This document shows positions 8,515 to 15,993 of a stretch of 64,000 bases of DNA, piece after piece (position 1 is the stretch's first letter; each line of letters starts with the position of its first letter). The stretch covers positions 1-64,000 of the forward strand of contig JADCEL010000021.1 of NCBI GenBank assembly GCA_020250125.1. Reading direction: 5' to 3'. The stretch is from Rhodobacter sp. GTDB lineage: Bacteria; Pseudomonadota; Alphaproteobacteria; Rhodobacterales; Rhodobacteraceae. Below the pieces are notes generated by a model, which searched no databases, was not told the origin of the DNA, and saw only the letters and a program-made list of their open reading frames with translations. The translations under genes were made by a program, and so were the position numbers.

Positions 8515-9621
8515 ATGACATGGTTTCGAACGACGTTTTGCGCCCTTGTGCTGTGCGGGGGCTTTGCGGGGGCGGCGCAGGCCCTTGACACCTCGGCAGG
8601 GCAGGTTCGCATCGAGGTGATGGCGACCGGGCTGGAAGAGCCGTGGTCGATCGGTTTCCTGCCGGACGGGCGCTTTGTGGTGACTGAACGCGACGGGCAC
8701 CTGACCCTGTTTCCGGCACAGGGGGGCGCGCCGCTCGGCCGGATTTCCGGCCTGCCGCAGGTTGCGGCGGTGGGGCAGGGCGGCCTGCTGGACGTGCTGA
8801 TCCCGCAGGATTTTGCGCAAAGCCGCGCAGTGCTGCTCAGCTACGCGGTGGCGCAACCGGGCGGCGGCGAAGGCACGGCCATGGGCGCAGGGCGGCTGTC
8901 CGAAGACGGCACGCGGTTTGAACACTTCCGTCAGCTTTTCGAGATGCGGCCCGGAAGTTCCGGCGGCCGGCATTTCGGCTCGCGGATGGTCGAGGCACCC
9001 GATGGCACGATCTTCCTGACCATCGGAGACCGCGGTACCGGACCCCTGGCGCAGGATCCGGCCCGCCACGAAGGATCGGTCGTGCGCCTGACGCGACAGG
9101 GGGCGGCGGCGGGTGAAGACTTTGGTGCCGGTGCCCTGCCCGAGCTTTACAGCAAGGGCCACCGCAACCCGCAGGGGGCGGCCCTGGATGCGTCAGGCCG
9201 CCTTTGGGTGGTCGAACATGGCGCGCAGGGCGGCGACGAGGTGAACCTGATCGCGGCGGGGCGCAACTATGGCTGGCCGGTGATCGCCTATGGGCAGGAT
9301 TACGGCGGGGGCAAGATCGGCACCGGAACGGCGGCACCGGGCCTGGAACAGCCGGTCACGTACTGGGATCCGTCGATCGCGCCTTCGGGCCTGATGATCT
9401 ATTCGGGCAGCCTCTTTCCCGAATGGCAGGGCGATATCTTCACCGGCAGCCTGAAGTTCGATTTCATCTCGCGCCTGGACCCGGAGGCGAACTATGCTGA
9501 GGAGCGTATCCAATCCCCCGAAACCGGGCGCGTCCGCGATATCCGGCAGGGGCCGGACGGGGCGATCTGGTTTCTGTCGGTGACAGAGGGGGCGGTGTTC
9601 CGCATCGTTCCGGCCCCGTGA
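8515..9621 (+). CDS. PQQ-dependent soluble aldose/sugar dehydrogenase family protein
   Basis: This 368-residue secreted protein has a signal peptide ending near GFAGAAQA and the glucose/sorbosone dehydrogenase beta-propeller fold (GSDH family, like E. coli YliI). Family landmarks include LEEPWSIGFLPDGRFVVTER, GGRHFGSR and the GHRNPQGA and EHGAQGGDEVN segments, the last two near the PQQ and calcium sites of characterised members. It would oxidise aldose sugars in the periplasm if PQQ is available; no PQQ genes lie in this window. I set the start at ATG 8515, the codon that begins the signal peptide, although the frame is open to 8428. Confidence 0.85.
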   Translation: MTWFRTTFCALVLCGGFAGAAQALDTSAGQVRIEVMATGLEEPWSIGFLPDGRFVVTERDGHLTLFPAQGGAPLGRISGLPQVAAVGQGGLLDVLIPQDFAQSRAVLLSYAVAQPGGGEGTAMGAGRLSEDGTRFEHFRQLFEMRPGSSGGRHFGSRMVEAPDGTIFLTIGDRGTGPLAQDPARHEGSVVRLTRQGAAAGEDFGAGALPELYSKGHRNPQGAALDASGRLWVVEHGAQGGDEVNLIAAGRNYGWPVIAYGQDYGGGKIGTGTAAPGLEQPVTYWDPSIAPSGLMIYSGSLFPEWQGDIFTGSLKFDFISRLDPEANYAEERIQSPETGRVRDIRQGPDGAIWFLSVTEGAVFRIVPAP

Positions 9622-9634
9622 TGGCACGGGTTTC

Positions 9635-9682
9635 TTTCCGGCAAAAATACCCTCGGGGGGTGCGGGGGGCGGACAGCCCCCC
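9635..9682 (-). terminator. Intergenic hairpin plus A/T-rich motif between convergent genes
   Basis: A stem of GGGGGGC (9664-9670) with GCCCCCC (9676-9682) lies 22 nt past the stop of the GlxA-type regulator on the minus strand. It is followed in that orientation by a C-run, GGTATTTTTGCCGG and AAAGAAA. The arrangement matches the elements at 20649-20697 and 54239-54376 and probably terminates or protects the regulator transcript. Confidence 0.55.
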
Positions 9683-9703
9683 GGCCCGGCGGCCGCCAAG
9701 CGA

Positions 9704-10732
9704 TCAGATCGACAGGCGCGCCATGCCGGACATGCCGGTGGCGCCTTGGGTGCCGCGCTCGCGGTAGGGGGTGGTGCTGTAATGCGCCCGGTAGCATTTC
9801 GAGAAATGCGAGGGCGAGGCAAAGCCGCAGGCCAGTGCCACATTGATCACGCTCATGTCGGTCTGCATCAGCAGGTTGCGCGCCTTCTGCAGGCGCAGTT
9901 CCATGTAATAGCGTTTGGGGCTGCGGTTCAGGTAGCGGCGGAACAGCCGCTCCAGCTGGCGGGTCGACATGCCCACCTCTTCAGCCAGGTCGGCCGGGCT
10001 GATCGGGTCTTCGATATTGGCCTCCATCATCTGGATGACCTGGCTCAGCTTGGGGTGCCGCACGCCGATGCGCGTCGGGATTGACAGGCGCTGGGTGTCC
10101 TGATCGGTCCGGATCGACGAATAGATCAGCTGGTCGGCCACCGTATTGGCAATCTCGTCGCCATGATCGGCCGCGATCAGCTTCAGCATGAGATCGATGG
10201 AAGACGTGCCGCCTGCCGTGGACAGCCGGTTGCCATCGACGACGAAGACCGACTTTGTCAGCTTCACATCTTCGAATTCCTCAAGGAAGCCGTCCTGGTT
10301 TTCCCAGTGGATCGTGGCCTTCCTGCCGTCCAGAAGCCCGGCCCTGGCCAGTGTCCAGGACCCCGTACACAGCCCGCCGATGGCCATGCCGCGCCGCGCC
10401 TCGCGCCGCAGCCAGGCGATGACCGGTTTCGTCGTGGCGCGCTGCACATCAATGCCGCCGCAGACCAGAAGCGTGTCGTCGCGGTCCAGCTCTTCCAGAC
10501 CCATGTCCAGCTGAAAGGAGGCGCCGTTCGAACAGGTGGCGCTGATCCCGCCTTCGCCGATCAGGCGCCACTCGTAAACCGGCTTTCCGGCAATCCGGTT
10601 GGCGATGCGCAAAGGTTCGATGGCCCCGGCAAAGGACAGCATGGTGAACCGGTCCAGCAGCAGGAAGACAAAGCGGCGCGGCCGGTTGGTTTCGCGCCGG
10701 CGGGCGTCAGGGGGCGGCTGGAGGGTGATCAT
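9704..10732 (-). CDS. GlxA-family transcriptional regulator (DJ-1/PfpI domain plus AraC HTH)
   Basis: This 342-residue regulator has an N-terminal class I glutamine-amidotransferase-like domain (FVFLLLDRFTMLSFAGAIEP onward, with GGLCTGSW around the elbow position) and a C-terminal AraC HTH (EVGMSTRQLERLFRRYL, then VALACGFASPSHFSKCYR). The family includes GbdR, which activates glycine-betaine and dimethylglycine catabolism in Pseudomonas. Because a dimethylglycine-dehydrogenase-like gene and an amine-type importer lie nearby, control of those genes is an attractive inference. I chose ATG 10732; a GTG start at 10762 adding ten residues is possible, and neither has an obvious Shine-Dalgarno sequence. 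Confidence 0.88.
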   Translation of the reverse strand: MITLQPPPDARRRETNRPRRFVFLLLDRFTMLSFAGAIEPLRIANRIAGKPVYEWRLIGEGGISATCSNGASFQLDMGLEELDRDDTLLVCGGIDVQRATTKPVIAWLRREARRGMAIGGLCTGSWTLARAGLLDGRKATIHWENQDGFLEEFEDVKLTKSVFVVDGNRLSTAGGTSSIDLMLKLIAADHGDEIANTVADQLIYSSIRTDQDTQRLSIPTRIGVRHPKLSQVIQMMEANIEDPISPADLAEEVGMSTRQLERLFRRYLNRSPKRYYMELRLQKARNLLMQTDMSVINVALACGFASPSHFSKCYRAHYSTTPYRERGTQGATGMSGMARLSI

Positions 10733-10906
10733 TTGCGACCCATCAGTGTCGTTCGCCGCCACTCAATCAGGGAAATCCCGCCACTGCAAGGCCAGTTCCC
10801 GGAAAATCCCCGCCCGGTCTTCCGGGTGCCTGTCGGGCGGATCACCCTTTTCAATGCGGCGGCGACTCCTTATACGCGGGCGACCGCAAATTGACGGAGG
10901 CGATCC

Positions 10907-12277
10907 ATGACCAAGGGCTGGACCAAGTCGGACTGGCGCGCCAAGGCGCGTATCCAGATGCCCGACTATCCCGATACCGCCGCGCTGAACGCCGTCGAGG
11001 CGCAGCTTGCGAAGTATCCGCCGCTGGTGTTCGCGGGCGAGGCACGGCGGCTGAGAAAGCAGCTTGGCCTGGCGGCCGAGGGCAAGGCCTTTCTTCTGCA
11101 GGGCGGCGACTGCGCCGAAAGCTTTGCCGAATTCAGCGCCGACAACATCCGCGACACCTTTCGCGTGATGTTGCAGATGGCGGTGGTCCTGACCTTTGGC
11201 GCCAAGGTGCCGGTGGTCAAGGTGGGCCGGATGGCCGGCCAGTTCGCCAAGCCGCGCTCGGCGGGCACCGAGGTGATCGGCGGGCAGGAACTGCCCAGCT
11301 ATCGCGGCGACATCATCAACGGCTTTGAGTTCACGCCCGAGGCCCGCGTTCCCGATCCGCAGCGCATGTTGCAGGCCTATACCCAGGCGGCGGCCTCGCT
11401 CAACCTGCTGCGGGCCTTCTCGACGGGGGGCTTTGCCGATATCCACCGCGTGCACAGCTGGACCCTTGGCTTTGCCGAAAGCGACAAGGCCGAACGCTAC
11501 CGCGAGATTTCCAACCGGATTTCCGACGCGCTCGATTTCATGAATGCCGCCGGGATCAACTCTGACACGGCGCATTCGCTGTCGACGGTGGATTTCTACA
11601 CCAGCCATGAAGCGTTGCTGCTGGAATATGAAGAGGCCCTGTGCCGGATCGATTCGATCACCGGCCAGCCCGTTGCCGGTTCGGGTCACATGATCTGGAT
11701 CGGCGACCGCACGCGGCAGCCGGACGGCGCGCATGTGGAATTCGCGCGCGGCGTGCTGAACCCGGTCGGCCTGAAATGCGGTCCGACGACCACGGCAGAA
11801 GACCTCAAGGTGCTGATGGCGAAGCTGAACCCTGCCAACGAGGCGGGCCGTCTGACCCTGATTGCGCGCTTTGGCGCGGGCAAGGTCGGCGAAAACCTGC
11901 CGCGCCTGATCAGGACTGTCCGCGAAGAAGGTGCCAACGTGCTGTGGACCTGTGATCCGATGCATGGCAACACGATCAAGGCCGCGTCGGGTTACAAGAC
12001 CCGCCCCTTCGAATCGGTGCTGCGCGAGGTGCGCGAGTTCTTTGCGATCCACAAGGCCGAAGGCACCATCCCCGGCGGCGTGCATTTCGAGATGACGGGC
12101 AAGGATGTGACGGAATGCACCGGCGGTCTGCGGGCGGTGACGGACGAAGACCTGTCCGACCGCTACCATACCGCCTGTGATCCGCGCCTGAATGCCTCGC
12201 AATCGCTGGAACTGGCCTTCCTCGTGGCGGAAGAACTGTCATCCCTGCGCGACGGGGCCAGGCGCATGGCCTTGTGA
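10907..12277 (+). CDS. aroG: Class II 3-deoxy-7-phosphoheptulonate synthase (DAHP synthase)
   Basis: This 456-residue protein catalyses the first step of the shikimate pathway, condensing phosphoenolpyruvate with erythrose 4-phosphate. It has the class II (plant/actinobacterial) signatures: [11 protein letters not shown] with the metal-ligand Cys69, [26 protein letters not shown] and the late metal site around [18 protein letters not shown]. The length is typical of the class. A GGAGG Shine-Dalgarno sequence precedes ATG 10907. It stands alone, followed by a hairpin terminator shared with the convergent PAS gene. No attenuator-like leader peptide is apparent upstream. Confidence 0.95.
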   Translation: MTKGWTKSDWRAKARIQMPDYPDTAALNAVEAQLAKYPPLVFAGEARRLRKQLGLAAEGKAFLLQGGDCAESFAEFSADNIRDTFRVMLQMAVVLTFGAKVPVVKVGRMAGQFAKPRSAGTEVIGGQELPSYRGDIINGFEFTPEARVPDPQRMLQAYTQAAASLNLLRAFSTGGFADIHRVHSWTLGFAESDKAERYREISNRISDALDFMNAAGINSDTAHSLSTVDFYTSHEALLLEYEEALCRIDSITGQPVAGSGHMIWIGDRTRQPDGAHVEFARGVLNPVGLKCGPTTTAEDLKVLMAKLNPANEAGRLTLIARFGAGKVGENLPRLIRTVREEGANVLWTCDPMHGNTIKAASGYKTRPFESVLREVREFFAIHKAEGTIPGGVHFEMTGKDVTECTGGLRAVTDEDLSDRYHTACDPRLNASQSLELAFLVAEELSSLRDGARRMAL

Positions 12278-12296
12278 TGCCTTTCTGATCCGGGTG

Positions 12297-12324
12297 ACGG
12301 GCGGTTCTGCAAAGGACCGCCCGT
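12297..12324. terminator. Bidirectional terminator between aroG and the PAS_5 gene
   Basis: A 9-bp perfect stem (ACGGGCGGT at 12297-12305, ACCGCCCGT at 12316-12324) with a 10-nt loop lies 20 nt after the aroG stop and 14 nt from the convergent gene's stop. The T-tract is short in both directions. Confidence 0.65.
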
Positions 12325-12337
12325 TGTCATGGGGCAG

Positions 12338-13081
12338 TCAGTCGTCGTTGCGGACGACAAGGCGCAGTTGCGGTTTGCCGCGCGGCGGGCGCGGGGCAGG
12401 CGCAGCCGCACGGGGGGCGGGCGAAAGCGGGGCCGGGAACAGGATCGGGGCCGGGGGCGCAAAAGAACGCGCATCCTCGGCAAAGGCGGGCGCAGGCTTC
12501 GCCTTTGGGGCGGGGGCGCGCGGCCGGACCGTTTCGGTTCGCTGGCGGGTGATCGCAAAGCGGCGCGGGCCGCGTCCGATATCGCCTTCGGTCACCAGGC
12601 AGCCCAGGGCGCGGTTGCACACACCATCATCATCGCTGACGGGCAGCAGAATCATCCGCCCCTGCATGGCCGGCCGGGCCAGACCGCGATCGGATTCCAG
12701 CGCCAGTTCGACGACCGAAGGTCCGGAAAACACCGCCTCGACCAGCACGCCCGCGCCGTCGCGCGACACGGGGTCCAGAAGGGCACTCAGCGGCATCCCC
12801 CGCACCTCCATGCCCATGAGCTGCGTCAGATGCGTTCCGGCAAGGCGGAACCGGGCCAGGCCGGGGGCGATCCGCTCGACCAGAAAGACATGTGCCAGGG
12901 CGTCGCGCAGGCCATGCGGCTCTATCAGGCGGCGGCGCGGGATCAGATCCGCGCCCCGCAACCCGTCCCAATAGGCCCGGACGTGGTGCAGGGGTGCATA
13001 GTCAGGGCTTCTGCCCGTTCCGCCGTCCCGTCCCAGCATCGGCACCACCCTTTCCCAGTCCCAATCCGCCTTGCGTCCCAT
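12338..13081 (-). CDS. PAS domain protein (PAS_5/DUF family) with proline-alanine-rich tail
   Basis: This 247-residue protein begins with a PAS_5-type domain, recognisable from LHHVRAYWDGLRGADLIPRR, HVFLVERIAPGLARFRLAG and MGMEVRGMPL, segments conserved in alphaproteobacterial single-PAS proteins. The last 60 residues are rich in Pro, Ala and Arg and look disordered. No enzymatic output domain is present, so it is probably an adaptor or sensory protein of unknown role. I start it at ATG 13081 because the domain follows soon after; the frame is open another 400 nt upstream but crosses a promoter-like intergenic region. It is transcribed towards aroG and shares its terminator. Confidence 0.75.
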   Translation of the reverse strand: MGRKADWDWERVVPMLGRDGGTGRSPDYAPLHHVRAYWDGLRGADLIPRRRLIEPHGLRDALAHVFLVERIAPGLARFRLAGTHLTQLMGMEVRGMPLSALLDPVSRDGAGVLVEAVFSGPSVVELALESDRGLARPAMQGRMILLPVSDDDGVCNRALGCLVTEGDIGRGPRRFAITRQRTETVRPRAPAPKAKPAPAFAEDARSFAPPAPILFPAPLSPAPRAAAPAPRPPRGKPQLRLVVRNDD

Positions 13082-13174
13082 CGCCCCGCCCAATCCGAAA
13101 CCCGCCTTTGATTCCCGACCCTTTGCCGGACAGTGCCGGGCAGATGTGCTTTCGGGTGCGCCTTCGCGGCTGTT

Positions 13175-13269
13175 CACAGTTAACACAGGGTCAAGAAAAG
13201 CAATCCAATTGTATACATACCCGGCTTGCGGGCCCAAAGAAGGGGAAAATGTGATGTTGGTTAACTGTG
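13175..13269. promoter_or_regulatory. Intergenic inverted repeat flanking a GTATAC motif
   Basis: CACAGTTAAC at 13175-13184 and its exact complement GTTAACTGTG at 13260-13269 flank an A/T-rich patch containing AATTGTATACATAC (about 13207-13220). The patch lies between the divergent PAS_5 gene and the yicC remnant. It is the most promoter-like stretch of the 13082-13297 gap; the TGTATACA core resembles GntR-type operators, which is only suggestive. Confidence 0.4.
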
Positions 13270-13297
13270 CAGGGGAAATCCCGGCAAGGGTAATCGC

Positions 13298-13804
13298 ATG
13301 ACCGTCTTGATGACCGGCTTTGCTGCCCGCAAGGGGCAGGGGGCCGGTGCCGCCTGATACTGGACGGTGCGGTCCATCAATGACAAGGGGCTGGGCCTGC
13401 GTCTGCGCCTGCCCTTCCGGATCGGTGGGCCGGGGCCGCTGGTGCGGGCCAAACCAGCGCGCCGGGTTCAGCGCGGCACGCAATCGCTGACCCTGAAGGT
13501 GACGCGCGGGGCGGGCGCCGTGCCCTTGCAGCCCCTGCAGGTGGACCGCGCCGTTCTGGCCTTGGGTCTGTCCGGGCTGGCCGGGGGGACCGCAGGGCCT
13601 GATCTGCCGGCACCCCCTATCGCGGCGGCGCGGGCGCTGCTGGCAGAACCGGGGCCGGCCGGAGACGTGATTTCCTGGCGCAGGAAGTCAGCCGCAAGGC
13701 CGATGCCCTGAAGTTCCTGGGCGCAGTCGATTGCGCTGACACGCATCGGGCTTGACCTGAAAACCGTCATCGATCAGATGCGCGGGCGGGTTCAGAACAT
13801 GGAA
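13298..13804 (+). pseudogene. yicC: Decayed yicC (YicC/YloC family endoribonuclease) upstream of gmk
   Basis: The reading starts MTVLMTGFAARKGQG, meets an in-frame TGA at 13355-13357, then continues VRSINDKGLGLRLRLP, which is the YicC N-terminal signature (usually RSVNGKGLDLRLRLP). The middle of the protein, roughly 130 codons, is missing. Remnants of the C-terminal part follow: AAARALLAEPGPAG, then in a second frame RDFLAQEVSRKADAL, then in a third frame [18 protein letters not shown] and RGRVQNME. The gene therefore has a stop, a large deletion and two frameshifts (near 13668 and 13712). YicC is normally about 290 residues and commonly precedes gmk, as here. The last fragment now reads in frame into gmk. 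Confidence 0.85.
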
Positions 13805-13810
13805 CAGCCC

Positions 13811-14443
13811 ATGACGCGGCGAGGTCTTTTGCTTATCCTGTCCTCGCCGTCCGGGGCGGGCAAATCATCGCTGACCCGGCGGCTGATGGCCTGGGACCCG
13901 GAAATCCGGTTTTCGGTTTCGGCCACCACGCGCGCACCGCGCCCCGGCGAGGTGGACGGGCGCGATTACTGCTTCCGCACGCGGCCGGAATTCGAGGCGA
14001 TGGTGGCGGCGGGCGGAATGCTGGAACATGCCGAGGTTTTCGGCAATCTCTACGGGTCCCCCCGCGCGCCCGTCGAGGCCGCGATGCGCGCGGGGCGCGA
14101 TACCGTTTTCGACATCGACTGGCAGGGCGGGCAGCAGATCAAGCAGGCGATGCGCGATGATGTGGTGTCGATCTTCATCCTGCCGCCCTCGATCGCGGAC
14201 CTCGAATCCCGTCTGCGCGACCGCGCCCAGGACAGCGACGCGGTGATTGCGGGCCGGATGGCCCGAAGCCGCGACGAGATCAGCCATTGGGCCGAATATG
14301 ACTATGTTCTGGTGAATGAACGTTTGGAAACTGCCGAAGACGAACTGACATCGATCGTGCGGGCCGAACGTCTGCGCCGCAACCGCCAGCCCGGCCTTTC
14401 GGATTTCGTGCGCGGCCTGAACCGGGAGTTTGAGGGCAGATGA
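13811..14443 (+). CDS. gmk: Guanylate kinase
   Basis: This 210-residue enzyme phosphorylates GMP to GDP with ATP. It has the P-loop [10 protein letters not shown] near the N-terminus, GMP-binding residues in the [13 protein letters not shown] region and the LFDIDWQG-like Walker B segment (here [12 protein letters not shown]). I chose ATG 13811 (MTRRGLLL) because family members start there. In-frame starts at 13799 and 13778 lie in the tail of the decayed yicC. Translation from those would add a YicC-derived extension. It overlaps the next gene by ATGA. Confidence 0.93.
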   Translation: MTRRGLLLILSSPSGAGKSSLTRRLMAWDPEIRFSVSATTRAPRPGEVDGRDYCFRTRPEFEAMVAAGGMLEHAEVFGNLYGSPRAPVEAAMRAGRDTVFDIDWQGGQQIKQAMRDDVVSIFILPPSIADLESRLRDRAQDSDAVIAGRMARSRDEISHWAEYDYVLVNERLETAEDELTSIVRAERLRRNRQPGLSDFVRGLNREFEGR

Positions 14444-14964
14444 TCTATGCTTTGGACGGTATCCGCCCGCAGCTTCACCCCGATACCTGGGTGGCACCCG
14501 ATGCCAACCTGATCGGCCGCGTCGTGCTGGAGGCCGGGGCATCGGTCTGGTTCGGGGCGACGCTGCGCGGCGACAACGAAGAGATCCGCGTCGGCGCGGG
14601 ATCGAACGTGCAGGAAAACGCGGTCCTGCATACCGATATGGGCTTTCCGCTGACCATCGGGGCCAATTGCACCATCGGCCACAAGGCGATGCTGCATGGC
14701 TGCACGATCGGTGAAGGCACGCTGATCGGCATGGGGGCGATGCTGATGAACGGCAGCCGCATCGGGCGCGGCTGCCTGATCGGGGCAGGGGCGCTGATCA
14801 CCGAAGGCAAGGAAATCGCGGATGGCAGCCTGGTGATGGGCGCGCCGGGAAAGGTCATTCGCCTGCTTGACGCCGAGGCGCGGGCGCGCCTGCTGCGCTC
14901 TGCCGCGGGCTATCAGGCCAACATGCGCCGCTTCCGCGCGGGGCTGAGCGCCGATCCGGCCTGA
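14440..14964 (+). CDS. Gamma-class carbonic anhydrase family protein (left-handed beta-helix)
   Basis: This 174-residue hexapeptide-repeat protein has His64, His81 and His86 at the spacing of the zinc ligands of Cam-type gamma-carbonic anhydrases (in NAVLHTD and IGHKAMLHG). The repeats ([24 protein letters not shown]) build the beta-helix, and the C-terminal helix follows MGAPGKVIR. It may hydrate CO2, although many homologues (YrdA/PaaY type) have uncertain activity. Its start overlaps the gmk stop by 4 nt, so it is co-transcribed with gmk, though the functional link is unclear. Confidence 0.88.
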   Translation: MIYALDGIRPQLHPDTWVAPDANLIGRVVLEAGASVWFGATLRGDNEEIRVGAGSNVQENAVLHTDMGFPLTIGANCTIGHKAMLHGCTIGEGTLIGMGAMLMNGSRIGRGCLIGAGALITEGKEIADGSLVMGAPGKVIRLLDAEARARLLRSAAGYQANMRRFRAGLSADPA

Positions 14965-14990
14965 GGCCTGGCTCTGCCCGCTTTGCCGCT

Positions 14991-15004
14991 GGAATTTTTG
15001 TTCC
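14991..15004. promoter_or_regulatory. Candidate IolR/RpiR box GGAA-N6-TTCC upstream of the regulator gene
   Basis: GGAATTTTTGTTCC matches the GGAA-N6-TTCC palindrome that, as I recall, was described for the RpiR-type IolR of Sinorhizobium meliloti. It is 43 nt upstream of the regulator start, a position suited to autoregulation. Confidence 0.6.
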
Positions 15005-15046
15005 ATCCGGCTATGGTGCCGCGACGCCCGCCGCAAGGAAAAGCGC

Positions 15047-15868
15047 ATGCTTGCACCCGATATCCCCCGCACCCCCGCAACCGTGGACGAATTTCACGAC
15101 CGGCTGGCGGCGATCACCGAAGGATTGCCCAGGCGGTTGCGGCAATGCGCCGAATTTGTTGCCGCCCGGTCCGACAGGATTGCCGTGTCGACCGTGGCCG
15201 ATCTGGCGGCGGGGTCCGGCGTGCCGCCCTCGGCCGTGATGCGGTTTTGCCGGATCATGGGGTTCAGCGGCTATTCCGACATGCAGCGGCTGTTCCGCAG
15301 GGCCTATGCCCCCGGCCTGCCGGACCATGCGACACGGCTGAGGAACCTCAAGGACAGGGGCGGCGGCAGCCCCGGCGCGCTGATGGCGGAATTTGTCGAT
15401 GCGGGGCGGCTTTCGCTGGAAATTCTGGCGAAATCCCTGGATGACAAGGCGCTGGACAGGGCCGTGGGCCTGCTGGCGCGGGCGGATATGGTTCATGTCA
15501 TCGGGCTGCGCCGGGCCTATCCGGTGGCAAGCTATCTGGCTTATGTGTTCGACAAGGTGCAGGTGCCCGCGATGCTGCATGGCGGCGCGGGCCGGCTTGA
15601 CCATCGCTGTGCCCTGCGGCAGGGCGATGCGCTGCTGGCCATAGGTTTTTCCCCCTGTTCGGAAGAAACCCTTGCGCTGGCGCAGGATGCCCGCGCGCGC
15701 GGCCTGCCGGTGGTGGCCCTGACAGACCGGCCGGACAACCCGCTTGCGCCGCTGTCCGATGCCGTGCTGGCCGTCCCCGAAGTGGACTTCGGGGCGTTCC
15801 GGTCGCTGTCGGCCACGATTGCGCTCGCCCTGACACTGGCGGTTGCGGTGGGATCAATGCGCGGCTGA
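15047..15868 (+). CDS. MurR/RpiR family transcriptional regulator of inositol genes
   Basis: This 273-residue regulator has an N-terminal HTH_6 domain (VADLAAGSGVPPSAVMRFCRIMGFSGY, about 50-76) and a C-terminal SIS sugar-phosphate-binding domain (MVHVIGLRRAYPVASYLAYVFD onward). Such proteins repress the iol genes in alphaproteobacteria and respond to a phosphorylated inositol intermediate. It lies directly upstream of iolC in the same direction. Identical-format GGAA-N6-TTCC boxes precede both this gene and iolC, supporting control of both. An AAGGAAA ribosome-binding site supports ATG 15047. Confidence 0.88.
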   Translation: MLAPDIPRTPATVDEFHDRLAAITEGLPRRLRQCAEFVAARSDRIAVSTVADLAAGSGVPPSAVMRFCRIMGFSGYSDMQRLFRRAYAPGLPDHATRLRNLKDRGGGSPGALMAEFVDAGRLSLEILAKSLDDKALDRAVGLLARADMVHVIGLRRAYPVASYLAYVFDKVQVPAMLHGGAGRLDHRCALRQGDALLAIGFSPCSEETLALAQDARARGLPVVALTDRPDNPLAPLSDAVLAVPEVDFGAFRSLSATIALALTLAVAVGSMRG

Positions 15869-15918
15869 CACCCGTTTCGGGCGGGCGTGCAGAAAGCGCT
15901 GGGCCTTGCCGGAAGAAC

Positions 15919-15932
15919 GGAATAAATATTCC
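15919..15932. promoter_or_regulatory. Candidate IolR/RpiR box GGAA-N6-TTCC upstream of iolC
   Basis: GGAATAAATATTCC, with perfect arms GGAATA/TATTCC, lies 61 nt upstream of the iolC start in the 125-nt gap after the regulator. It has the same format as the box at 14991 and is placed to repress the iolCDEB transcript. Confidence 0.65.
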
Positions 15933-15993
15933 ACAACAACAGGGCGCGGGCATGAGTCCTGTCGCAGGCCGACTGTCGGGGAGAGTGTTGAAG

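Noticed and set aside
13355-13357. The TGA in yicC as a recoded (selenocysteine) codon
   Set aside because: The same gene has a large deletion and two frameshifts, no SECIS-like context was seen, and YicC proteins have no selenocysteine.
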